The notes under the pieces were generated by a model. It had not been told where the DNA came from. It did no database searches and saw nothing but the letters and a program-made list of their open reading frames with translations. From positions 4,030,001 through 4,094,000 of the forward strand of contig NZ_JACHDO010000001.1 in the NCBI RefSeq assembly GCF_014201115.1: 64,000 nt of DNA, given 5' to 3'. The stretch is from Nocardiopsis metallicus (GTDB lineage: Bacteria > Actinomycetota > Actinomycetes > Streptosporangiales > Streptosporangiaceae). The position numbers were made by a program, and so were the translations under genes. Below are positions 1 through 7,421 of this stretch, one piece after another (within the stretch, counting starts at the first letter, position 1; each line of letters opens with the position of its first letter).

Positions 1-336
1 CGCCTCGACCAGCAGCTTCTCGATGTGCTGGGCGTTCTCCTGCACCTCGTCGATGACGAAGGTCAGGCTGGGCGTGTGGCGGATGCCGGTCTGGCGACCG
101 ACCTCACTGCGGATCACGCCCTTGGCGCTCTCCAGGGCGGCGGCGCTGGCCGCCTTCTCCTCGGGGGTGCCGAACACCGTGTAGTACACCGTGGCGTCCC
201 GCAGGTCCGCGGTGATCCGGGCGTCGGTCACGGTGACGAATCCCAGGCGCGGGTCCTTGATTCGCCGGTCCAGCATCTCGGCGACGATGCGCTGGATACG
301 GTCGGCGATCTTACGCGCGCGTGCGGCGTCAACCAT
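1..336 (-). CDS. rbfA: Ribosome-binding factor A (partial, C-terminus outside window)
   Basis: Small KH-fold protein that binds the free 30S subunit and helps mature the 5' end of 16S rRNA. The visible N-terminal 112 residues begin MVDAARARKIADRIQRIV and continue with the family core (KDPRLGFVTVTDARIT, then ATVYYTVFG and TPSLTFVIDE), which matches RbfA along its whole length. The gene runs off the left edge of the window, so the C-terminal tail is not seen. It starts 2 bp after the stop codon of the DUF503 gene, so the two are surely co-transcribed at the distal end of the nusA-infB cluster. Identification is secure from motifs and position. Confidence 0.93.
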   Translation of the reverse strand, partial: MVDAARARKIADRIQRIVAEMLDRRIKDPRLGFVTVTDARITADLRDATVYYTVFGTPEEKAASAAALESAKGVIRSEVGRQTGIRHTPSLTFVIDEVQENAQHIEKLLVEA

Positions 337-338
337 CG

Positions 339-635
339 TCAGTCTTCCTCTTCGTTGAAGAGCCGCTGCCTGGCGGAGAGCAGCTCCAGTTCGGGACGGC
401 CCGCGACGAAACGCTCGCAGGTGTCCATCTGGTCCCGTGCGTGGGCGGCGGTCGGCGCGACCACCGCGACACCGATCTTGGCCCGACGGTAGAGGTCGTG
501 ATCGCCGACCTCCGAGACCGACACCGAGAACTTCCGGCGCAGTTCGGCGACGACGGGCCGCACCATCGAACGCTTCTGTTTGAGCGAGTGGACGTCTCCG
601 AGGAGAACGTCCAAGGTCAGCGCTCCAACGTACAA
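339..635 (-). CDS. DUF503 family protein
   Basis: A 98-residue protein of the DUF503 (YlxP-like) family. It begins MYVGALTLDVLLGDVHSLKQ, and the family signature of a strand followed by HSLKxKRS is clear. DUF503 proteins are found beside infB and rbfA in many Gram-positive bacteria and are thought to act in ribosome maturation; no reaction is established. The length is normal for the family. The gene lies 88 bp downstream of infB, beyond a GC-rich hairpin, and 2 bp upstream of rbfA. Its expression may therefore depend on read-through of that hairpin or on a promoter in the short gap. Confidence 0.9.
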   Translation of the reverse strand: MYVGALTLDVLLGDVHSLKQKRSMVRPVVAELRRKFSVSVSEVGDHDLYRRAKIGVAVVAPTAAHARDQMDTCERFVAGRPELELLSARQRLFNEEED

Positions 636-673
636 GAATGATCACCTGTGGTGTTGTGTGAGCCGTCAAAGGC

Positions 674-703
674 GGGGCCCCGGACACAGCGGTCCGGGGC
701 CCC
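674..703 (-). terminator. GC-rich hairpin just downstream of infB
   Basis: A perfect 12-bp inverted repeat (GGGGCCCCGGAC at 674-685 and its complement at 692-703) with a 6-nt loop lies about 20 bp after the infB stop codon. There is no strong U tract on the minus strand, so it could be a full terminator, an attenuator reducing DUF503-rbfA transcription, or an mRNA 3'-end stabiliser. Confidence 0.6.
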
Positions 704-723
704 AGGTGGATCAGTCCTCGCGA

Positions 724-3700
724 CTAGTCGCGGGGCTTCTCCTGCATCTCGTAGGTCTCGATGACGTCCTCGACCCGGATGTCGTTGTAACCGACACCGA
801 TACCGCACTCGAAGCCCTCGCGGACCTCGGTGGCGTCGTCCTTGAACCGACGCAGCGACTCGACGTTGAGGTTGGCCGAGATGACCTTGCCCTCGCGGAT
901 GAGACGTGCCTTGGTGTTGCGGCGGATGATCCCGTCGCGGACGATGGAACCGGCGATGTTGCCGATCTTGGGCACCTTGAAGACCTCGCGGACCTCGGCG
1001 CTGCCGAGCTGGACTTCCTCGTAGATGGGCTTGAGGAGACCCTTGACCGCGGCTTCGACCTCGTCGATGGCCTGGTAGATGACCGAGTAGTAGCGGATGT
1101 CGACGCCCATGCGGTCCGCCAGCTGGCTGTTCTTGCCCTCGGGCCGAACGTTGAAGCCGACGATGATCGCGTCCGCGGACGACGCCAGGTTGATGTCGTT
1201 CTGCGTGATCGCACCGACGCCGCGACCGATGATCCGGATGGCGACCTCGTCGCCACCGGCGTCGATCTTGAGCAGCGACTCCTCGAGCGCCTCGACCGAA
1301 CCGGACATGTCACCCTTGATGAGGAGGAGCAGCTCGGAGCGCTCGCCCTCCTTCAGGTGGTCCTTCCAGGTGTCGAGGGTGACGCGGCGGGCCGACTTCG
1401 CCTGCTGGGCGAAGCGCTCGCGCGCCTCACGCTGCTGGGCGATCTGACGGGCCACGCGGTCGTCCTTGACGACCAGGAAGCTGTCACCGGCGCTGGGCAC
1501 GTTGGTCAGACCCAGGACCTGGACCGGACGGGACGGCTCAGCCGACTGGACGTTCGCGCCGTGCTCGTCGAGCATGGCGCGAACGCGGCCGTAGGCGTCG
1601 CCGCAGACGATGGAGTCACCGACGTTGAGCGTGCCGCGCTGGACCAGCACCGTGGCCATGGAACCGCGACCGCGGTCCAGGTAGGCCTCGATCGCCAGAC
1701 CCTGAGCGTCCATGTCCGGGTTGGCCTGCAGGTCCAGGGCCGCGTCGGACGTGAGCACGATCGACTCGAGCAGGGCGTCGATGTTGTCGCCCTTGAGCGC
1801 GGAGATGTCCACGAACTGGACGTCGCCGCCGTACTCCTCGGCCACGAGGCCGTACTCGGTCATCTGGGCGCGTACCCGCTGCGGGTCGGCGCCTTCGACG
1901 TCGATCTTGTTGACCGCGACCACGATCGGCACCTCGGCCGCCTTGGCGTGGTCGATGGCCTCGGCCGTCTGCGGCTTGACGCCGTCGTCGGCCGCCACGA
2001 CCAGAACCGCGACGTCGGTGACCTTCGCACCACGGGCACGCATGGCGGTGAACGCCTCGTGACCGGGGGTGTCGATGAAGGTGATCTTGCGCTCTTCGCC
2101 GTCCACCTCGGTCGCGACCTGGTAGGCACCGATGTGCTGGGTGATTCCGCCGGCCTCGCCGCCCACGACGTTGGTCTTGCGGATGGTGTCCAGCAGTCGG
2201 GTCTTACCGTGGTCGACGTGACCCATGACGGTGACCACCGGCGGGCGCGGACGCAGGTCGGCGTCGCCGCCCTCGTTCTCGCCGAACTCGATGGAGAAGG
2301 ACTCGAGCAGCTCGCGGTCCTCGTCCTCGGGACTGACGACCTCGATCCGGTAGCTGAGTTCCTCGCCGAGCAGCTGCAGCGTCTCGTCGGGCAGCGACTG
2401 GGTCGCGGTGACCATCTCACCCAGGTGCATCATGACCTGGACGAGCGACGCCGGGTTGACGTCGATCTTGTCACCGAAGTCCGACAGCGAGGCGCCGCGC
2501 GACAGACGGATGACCTGGTTGTTGCCGCTCGGGATCTTGACGCCGCCGAAGGACGGGGCCGAGAGCTCGTGGAACTCCGCACGCCGCTGCTTCTTGGACT
2601 TGCGGGCGCGACCGGGACGACCGCCCGGACGACCGAACGCACCGGCCGTTCCGCCACCGCGGCCACGGCCGCCGCCACCGGGACGACCACCGAAACCGCC
2701 GGGACGACCGCCGCCGCCACCGCCGGGACGCGGACCCGCACCAGCGGGAGCGCCACCGCGGCCGCGGCCACCGCCGCCACCGGGACGACCGCCACCGCCG
2801 CCACCACGGCCGCCGCCAGCAGGCGAGGCAGGACGGGACGAGGGCATGTTCATCGGGCTGGGACGCGGGCCGCCGGCACCGCCGGGACGCGGAGCGCCAC
2901 CGCCGCCACCCGGACGCGGAGCACCGCCGCCGGGACGCGGGGCGCCTGCGGCACCACCGGGACGGGGGGCGCGCTGGTCACCCTGCTGCGGGCCACCGGG
3001 ACGGGGACCCGGACGCGGGCCGCCGGCACCGCCGGGACGCGGAGCGCCACCGCCGGGACGGGGGGCGCGCTGGTCGCGGTCGCCGCCACCCTGCGGGCCA
3101 CCGGGACGGGGGCCCGGACGCGGGGCACCGCCGCCGGGACGCGGAGCCGCCGGCTTGGAGCCCATGCCGGAAGCGTTGGACGCGAACGGGTTGTTGCCCG
3201 GACGCGGGCCCGGACGGGGACCGCCCGGACGCTGGCCACGACCGCCGTCACGACCACCCTCGCGACCGCCGGAACGCTCCGGACGGTCACCGCGCTGGGG
3301 ACGCTCGCCGCGACCGCCGGCCGCACCACCGGGCTTGGGAGCACCGGGACGCGGGGCGTCGCCTCGACCCGCCTTCGGCGCCGGCTTGGGGCCGGGCTTG
3401 GAGGCGGTGGGCTGCTCGGCAGCCTGCTCGAAGTGCGGAACCGCGGGCTTCTCGACCGGCGGGGCGGGCTTGTCAGCCGGAACCGCGGGCTTCTCGGCCC
3501 GCGGGGCCGCCGCGGGCTTGGGGCCCGGCTTCGGGCCCGGCTTGGGGGCGGGCCCCGGCTTGGGAGCCGCGGGGCGCGCCGAGGTCTGCGCGGCAGGCTT
3601 GGGGGCGGGGCCGGGCTTGGGAGCCGAGCCGCCCTTCTTGCCGTTGCCGTCGGAACCGTTGTTGAAAGCTTCTTGCAGGCGTCGCACGACGGGGGCCTCT

Positions 3701-3813
3701 ATCGTCGAGGACGCCGAACGGACGAATTCACCCATCTCATTGAGCTTGGCCAGCACGGCCTTGCTCTCCACACCGAACTCCTTGGCGAGTTCGTACACCC
3801 GGACCTTCGCCAC
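724..3813 (-). CDS. infB: Translation initiation factor IF-2
   Basis: GTPase that brings fMet-tRNA to the 30S subunit and promotes 70S initiation. The 1029-residue protein has an IF2_N helical domain (residues 1-53, MAKVRVYELAKEFGV), then a very long Pro/Gly/Arg-rich low-complexity stretch (about residues 55-400), the conserved N2 region, the G domain with GHVDHGKT (about 525-532), DTPGHEA and NKID, and C-terminal beta-barrel and fMet-tRNA-binding domains. The long disordered arm is normal for actinomycete IF-2 and makes the protein longer than the roughly 890 residues of E. coli. The start is a GTG preceded by GAAGGAG. Upstream is a 233-bp leader after ylxR. Confidence 0.97.
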   Translation of the reverse strand: MAKVRVYELAKEFGVESKAVLAKLNEMGEFVRSASSTIEAPVVRRLQEAFNNGSDGNGKKGGSAPKPGPAPKPAAQTSARPAAPKPGPAPKPGPKPGPKPAAAPRAEKPAVPADKPAPPVEKPAVPHFEQAAEQPTASKPGPKPAPKAGRGDAPRPGAPKPGGAAGGRGERPQRGDRPERSGGREGGRDGGRGQRPGGPRPGPRPGNNPFASNASGMGSKPAAPRPGGGAPRPGPRPGGPQGGGDRDQRAPRPGGGAPRPGGAGGPRPGPRPGGPQQGDQRAPRPGGAAGAPRPGGGAPRPGGGGGAPRPGGAGGPRPSPMNMPSSRPASPAGGGRGGGGGGRPGGGGGRGRGGAPAGAGPRPGGGGGGRPGGFGGRPGGGGRGRGGGTAGAFGRPGGRPGRARKSKKQRRAEFHELSAPSFGGVKIPSGNNQVIRLSRGASLSDFGDKIDVNPASLVQVMMHLGEMVTATQSLPDETLQLLGEELSYRIEVVSPEDEDRELLESFSIEFGENEGGDADLRPRPPVVTVMGHVDHGKTRLLDTIRKTNVVGGEAGGITQHIGAYQVATEVDGEERKITFIDTPGHEAFTAMRARGAKVTDVAVLVVAADDGVKPQTAEAIDHAKAAEVPIVVAVNKIDVEGADPQRVRAQMTEYGLVAEEYGGDVQFVDISALKGDNIDALLESIVLTSDAALDLQANPDMDAQGLAIEAYLDRGRGSMATVLVQRGTLNVGDSIVCGDAYGRVRAMLDEHGANVQSAEPSRPVQVLGLTNVPSAGDSFLVVKDDRVARQIAQQREARERFAQQAKSARRVTLDTWKDHLKEGERSELLLLIKGDMSGSVEALEESLLKIDAGGDEVAIRIIGRGVGAITQNDINLASSADAIIVGFNVRPEGKNSQLADRMGVDIRYYSVIYQAIDEVEAAVKGLLKPIYEEVQLGSAEVREVFKVPKIGNIAGSIVRDGIIRRNTKARLIREGKVISANLNVESLRRFKDDATEVREGFECGIGVGYNDIRVEDVIETYEMQEKPRD

Positions 3814-4046
3814 ACTTCTCCTTCAGCTTCGGTCCGGGACATGGGCTTGTGCCGGACCGTCGTTAGCTCGAGTTACTCATCGCTGCGTACTCATCAGGCG
3901 CTCATCGCAATCTCGACCTGCTTCCTCATCGCTACACAACAATGGGCCAGCCCTTACGTGCCGACACAGCACTGCACGCCGACCTCGGTCTCTACAACCT
4001 TTAGGCCAGCCCAGACATTCCAACCCTATCCGGAACGACGAAGCGC
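3814..4046 (-). promoter_or_regulatory. infB leader with repeated octamer and small hairpin
   Basis: The 233 bp between ylxR and infB are unusually AT-rich for the operon. An 8-bp stem (CGGTCCGG at 3830-3837, complement at 3852-3859) sits close to the infB ribosome binding site. Four copies of CTCATCGC or a near match begin at 3876, 3890, 3901 and 3925 (GCGATGAG on the transcribed strand). The stretch may hold an internal promoter or a leader control element for infB; I recognise no known motif. Confidence 0.35.
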
Positions 4047-4355
4047 TCAGTCACGCGGGGCGTCACCTAGTAGGGACGTCACGAGTGAGACGTCCCACCC
4101 GGTGCCGCCTCCACCGTTCCGGCTCCGGAAGGCGCGTGGCCACGCTCTGCGGCGTTCGGCGAGCTCAAGGCATCGCCGGTCGTGGTGCAGATAGGCGCCG
4201 CGCCCCGGGCGTCGACCTCGGGTGTCGGGCGTGATGACCATGCCCACGGCCACCAGCCGCACGAGGTCGGACTGGACTGTCCGAGACCGGCACCCCACGC
4301 ACGTTCGCACGGGACGGTCAGGACCGTCTCCGGCCACCTTATCGCGTCGGGGCAT
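4047..4355 (-). CDS. ylxR: YlxR family RNA-binding protein
   Basis: A 102-residue YlxR (DUF448) protein. The signature RTCVGCRSRTVQSDLVRLV is followed by GRGAYLH, which matches the conserved surface loop of the family; an Arg/Gly-rich tail follows. YlxR is encoded between nusA and infB in most Gram-positive bacteria. It has been linked to nucleoid-like regulation and to RNase P in Bacillus, but its role is unsettled. The start chosen is an ATG 13 bp after the nusA stop codon; no strong ribosome binding site is visible, which suggests translational coupling. The family call is secure and the exact start less so. Confidence 0.85.
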   Translation of the reverse strand: MPRRDKVAGDGPDRPVRTCVGCRSRTVQSDLVRLVAVGMVITPDTRGRRPGRGAYLHHDRRCLELAERRRAWPRAFRSRNGGGGTGWDVSLVTSLLGDAPRD

Positions 4356-4368
4356 GCCCGCGACCCGA

Positions 4369-5403
4369 TTAACCGGCCGAGGGGGCGTCGTCATCCCCCT
4401 GAACGGTGCCCTCGGCGCCCTCCTCGGAGGCCTGCGCGGGCTCGGCGTCGGAGCGGATGTCGATGCGCCAACCGGTGAGGCGCGCGGCGAGGCGGGCGTT
4501 CTGGCCCTCCTTACCGATCGCCAGCGACTGCTGGTAGTCGGGCACGACCACGCGCGCGACCCGGGCGGCCATGTCAAGGATTTCCACGGAGTTGACCCGG
4601 GCCGGGGACAGCGCGTTGGCGACGAACACGGCGGGGTCCTCGGAGTAGTCGACGATGTCGATCTTCTCTCCGTGGAGTTCGGCCATGACGTTGCGGACGC
4701 GGCTGCCCAGCGGGCCGATGCAGGCACCCTTGGCGTTGACGCCGCCGCGGTTGGAACGGACCGCCATCTTGGTGCGGTGGCCGGCCTCACGGGCGATCGC
4801 CGCGATGTCGACGGTGTTGTCGGCGATCTCGGGGACCTCCAGCTCGAAGAGCTTGCGCACCAGGTTGGGGTGGGTGCGCGAGAGGGTCACCGAGGGACCG
4901 CGGTGGCCCTTGCGGACCTGCACCACGTAGGCGCGCAGGCGCTCGCCGTGGGTGTAGGTCTCGGTGGGAACCTGCTCCTGCGGGGGCAGGATCGCCTCGA
5001 GCTTGCCGAGGTCGACCAGCACGTTCCGCGGGTCCTTGCCCTGCTGGATGATGCCGGAGACGATGTCGTGCTCGCGACCGGCGAACTCGCCCAGGGTCAG
5101 CTCGTCCTCGGCGTCGCGCAGACGCTGGAGGATGACCTGCTTGGCGGTGGAGGTCGCGATGCGGCCGAAGCCGGTGGGCGTGCCGTCGAACTCGCCGACG
5201 ATCTCGCCCTCCTCGTCGGTCTCCGAGACCCAGACGATCACGTGGCCGGTGGAGCGGTTCAGCTCCACGCGCGCCTTCTTGTCGGGGCCCTCTTCGCGGT
5301 GGTAGGCGATCAGCAGCGCGTCCTCGATGGCCTTGGCGACCAGCTCGACGGCGATGTCCTTCTCGCGCTCAAGGCTGCGCAGGACGCTCATGTCAATATC
5401 CAC
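4369..5403 (-). CDS. nusA: Transcription termination/antitermination factor NusA
   Basis: RNA polymerase-bound elongation factor that modulates pausing, termination and antitermination. The 344-residue protein starts MDIDMSVLRSLEREKDIAVE and has the N-terminal polymerase-binding domain, an S1 domain (about residues 120-200), a KH1 domain containing GACIGPLGSRVRNV and a KH2 domain containing SLAIGKEGQNARLA. It lacks the C-terminal acidic repeats of the E. coli protein, as is usual in actinobacteria. It lies 12 bp downstream of rimP and 13 bp upstream of ylxR, in a tight operon. Confidence 0.96.
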   Translation of the reverse strand: MDIDMSVLRSLEREKDIAVELVAKAIEDALLIAYHREEGPDKKARVELNRSTGHVIVWVSETDEEGEIVGEFDGTPTGFGRIATSTAKQVILQRLRDAEDELTLGEFAGREHDIVSGIIQQGKDPRNVLVDLGKLEAILPPQEQVPTETYTHGERLRAYVVQVRKGHRGPSVTLSRTHPNLVRKLFELEVPEIADNTVDIAAIAREAGHRTKMAVRSNRGGVNAKGACIGPLGSRVRNVMAELHGEKIDIVDYSEDPAVFVANALSPARVNSVEILDMAARVARVVVPDYQQSLAIGKEGQNARLAARLTGWRIDIRSDAEPAQASEEGAEGTVQGDDDAPSAG

Positions 5404-5415
5404 GGGGCTCCCCCT

Positions 5416-5898
5416 CTAGTCCGCCGCGTCGGCGTCGTCGGCGCGACGGAATTCCACCTGGACCTTGGCCTTGGCGATCGAGTCGTAGGCCAGGGTTCGG
5501 GGCCGTCCCTTGACGTCCAGGGTCACGCCCTGGTCGTCGGACTCGGTGACGCGACCGGTGAGGTCACCGCCCTCGACGAGGGAGACCTTCACCAGTCGGC
5601 CCTGGGAGCGCCTCCAGTGGCGAGGCAGGGTCAGCGGACGATCCACTCCGGGGGAGGTGACCTCGAGGACGTAGGGCTGTTCGCCCATGACGTCGGAGGA
5701 GTCCAGGCTGTCGTTGACGGCCTGGCTGATCTCTCCGACGGTGTCCAGGTCGACCCCGTTGTCGGAGTCCACGACCACGCGCAGCACCCGCCGCTTGCCC
5801 GCGGGTGTCAGCTCGACAGCCTCCAGGTCCAGTCCGGCCTCGGCCAGTACCGGCTCCAGCAGCTCGGCGATGCGCTCGTTGCGCGCCTGCGCTCCCAT
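5416..5898 (-). CDS. rimP: Ribosome maturation factor RimP
   Basis: A 160-residue protein needed for 30S subunit maturation. It starts MGAQARNERIAELLEPVLAE and has the RimP N-terminal domain (GVDLDTVGEISQAVNDSLD, YVLEVTSPGVDRPL) and the SH3-like C-terminal domain. The frame is open for a further 183 codons upstream, but that part does not resemble the family, and the ATG at 5898 has GAGGGG about 9 nt upstream, so I use it. This is the first gene of the rimP-nusA-ylxR-infB operon, and the promoter must lie in the 394-bp divergent region upstream. Confidence 0.92.
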   Translation of the reverse strand: MGAQARNERIAELLEPVLAEAGLDLEAVELTPAGKRRVLRVVVDSDNGVDLDTVGEISQAVNDSLDSSDVMGEQPYVLEVTSPGVDRPLTLPRHWRRSQGRLVKVSLVEGGDLTGRVTESDDQGVTLDVKGRPRTLAYDSIAKAKVQVEFRRADDADAAD

Positions 5899-6292
5899 GC
5901 GTGTTAGCCCCTCAAACGGCGAAATCCCGCCCGCTCGGCCGTGTGCCGTTGAACGGGGCGGTCCAGCTCTGTACGTAGTCTGCGGCGAATTCGCTCTGTG
6001 CCCTGAGGGCACGGCGTCTTGGAGACGCTGTGCCGTAGAGACACACGAGCGCCGCGCGTCGCGTGCGACGGCGGTTGTGGTGCAAGGGTATCCACACCTG
6101 AGCGTCCCCCAGGTCGGTCCGCGCGGGCGGGGCGCGTCGCGCTCGGTCCGCCGCATGGCTGGATCACCGTCCTGGCAGGGGGTGCCGGTGCGGCCCGGGC
6201 CCACCGCCGCCCGTGGAAAGATGGGGTCTGACCGCCGCTGACGGCGGTCCTGTCGACACCGCGCCGAGCCGCGGGGCACGGGAGGAGGGCGC
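5899..6292. promoter_or_regulatory. Divergent intergenic region rimP / ferritin-like gene
   Basis: 394 bp with no gene. They must hold the promoter of the nusA operon (leftward) and that of the ferritin-like pair (rightward). Visible structure is a dyad GTGCCCT-G-AGGGCAC (5998-6012) and a small stem ACCGCCG/CGGCGGT (6231-6248). I looked for an initiator tRNA gene, which precedes rimP in enterobacteria, and saw none. Confidence 0.4.
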
Positions 6293-6820
6293 GTGGGCCA
6301 GGGGGATGTCAGCCGCCGCACGGTGCTGGGCCTGACGGTGACGGGTGTGGCTGTGACGGGTGTCGCTGTCGGAGCGGGCGGTTGCGGCACGGTCGACTGG
6401 TACCCCTTCGACGTGACCCCGGACGTGTCCGTGCTGCGCTCGCTCATCCGCGAGAAGAAGCGGATGGTGGTGCGCTACGAGGCCGCGCTGGAACAGGGCA
6501 CCGGCCCCGCCGAACTCCTGGAACAGCTGCTGGAGCACCACGTGACCCATCTGGACGCGCTGCTCGACGCGCTCCCGGAGGAGGTGGGCACGCACGACGC
6601 GGACCCTGATGACGTCGAGGGCGGCGAACCGGTGGCACCGCAGGAGGACCCGGCGTTGGACGCCGTACTCGACGTGGCGGGGCTGCGGGTGCTGGCCGCC
6701 GCGGCCACCGGCGCCAGGCTCGACCAGGCGGCGGCGGTCGCCGACCCGGGTCTGGCCCAGTTGATCAGCGGGATCGGCGCGTGCGAGGCCGGACACGCGT
6801 ACCTGCTCGCCCGGGCCTGA
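6293..6820 (+). CDS. Tat-exported ferritin-like lipoprotein
   Basis: A 175-residue protein with an N-terminal twin-arginine motif (SRRTVLGL) followed by a hydrophobic Ala/Val/Gly stretch ending in GAGGC, a plausible lipobox. It is therefore probably exported folded through Tat and anchored by a lipid. The mature part is helical (EKKRMVVRYEAALEQ, LLEHHVTHLDALLDAL, ACEAGHAYLLARA) with Glu and His spaced as in ferritin-like four-helix proteins. Orthologues lie next to rimP in Streptomyces. The start is a GTG with GGAGGAGGG 5 nt upstream. Metal binding is an inference and the substrate is unknown. Confidence 0.75.
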   Translation: MGQGDVSRRTVLGLTVTGVAVTGVAVGAGGCGTVDWYPFDVTPDVSVLRSLIREKKRMVVRYEAALEQGTGPAELLEQLLEHHVTHLDALLDALPEEVGTHDADPDDVEGGEPVAPQEDPALDAVLDVAGLRVLAAAATGARLDQAAAVADPGLAQLISGIGACEAGHAYLLARA

Positions 6821-6903
6821 GCCCCAGCGCCGAGCGCCGGCGCCGAGCGCCGGCGCAGCACCCCGCGACCGAACCACCCAAGTACGTGAAGGCAGGTAGT
6901 CAG

Positions 6904-7350
6904 GTGACCCGGAGCCCCACGCCCGCGGAGGGCCAGGACCCCACGGCGGCGGCGCTGGCGGAGGCCCTGAGCGCCGAGCACGCCGCCGTGTACGGGTTCG
7001 AGTTCGTCGGCGGTGCCGCCGGTGACCAGACCCCGCGGGAGCGCGCCTCGGCGGCGGCCTACGAGCACAAGGCCCTGCGGGACGCCCTGCACGCGGCCGC
7101 GGTGGAACGGGGCGTCGATCCCCCGCCCGCGCTGGCCTCCTACCCGCTGCCGGAGGGGCGCGGCGGTGACGACGTGGACGCCTTCGCCGCGGGGTTGGAG
7201 GAGACGACGATGAGCGCCTGTCTGTGGCTGAGCGCCTCGGCCGACACGGACCTGCGGATCACGGCGGCGCGGATCCTCCAGGAGGCGACGGTACGGGCGC
7301 TGGCGTGGGGCGCCGAGCTGGACTCCCTGCCGGGGTTCGACCAGGCCTGA
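6904..7350 (+). CDS. DUF4439 ferritin-like domain protein
   Basis: A 148-residue cytosolic helical protein matching the DUF4439 ferritin-like family: ALSAEHAAVYGFEFVGG near the N-terminus, then AAAYEHKALRDALHAAAVER, and a long final helix. Glu-x-x-His pairs on two helices suggest a di-metal or degenerate ferritin site. It follows the Tat ferritin-like gene by 83 bp on the same strand, and the pair is conserved beside rimP in related genomes. The start is a GTG with AAGGCAGG about 10 nt upstream; an earlier in-frame GTG (6886) is possible. Function unknown. Confidence 0.75.
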   Translation: MTRSPTPAEGQDPTAAALAEALSAEHAAVYGFEFVGGAAGDQTPRERASAAAYEHKALRDALHAAAVERGVDPPPALASYPLPEGRGGDDVDAFAAGLEETTMSACLWLSASADTDLRITAARILQEATVRALAWGAELDSLPGFDQA

Positions 7351-7421
7351 CCCCGAACGCGAAAGGAGCGGCGGTCCGGGTCCCGAGCCGCCGCTCCTTC
7401 GCTGTGTCTACTCTCTCATCG

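Noticed and set aside
580..4194. A 1204-codon plus-strand open frame
   Set aside because: It is antisense to infB; its Arg/Gly/Thr-rich repeats mirror the GC-rich low-complexity region of IF-2. No family features.
5899..6292. Initiator tRNA gene before rimP, as in enterobacteria
   Set aside because: No cloverleaf or CCA-end pattern was visible.
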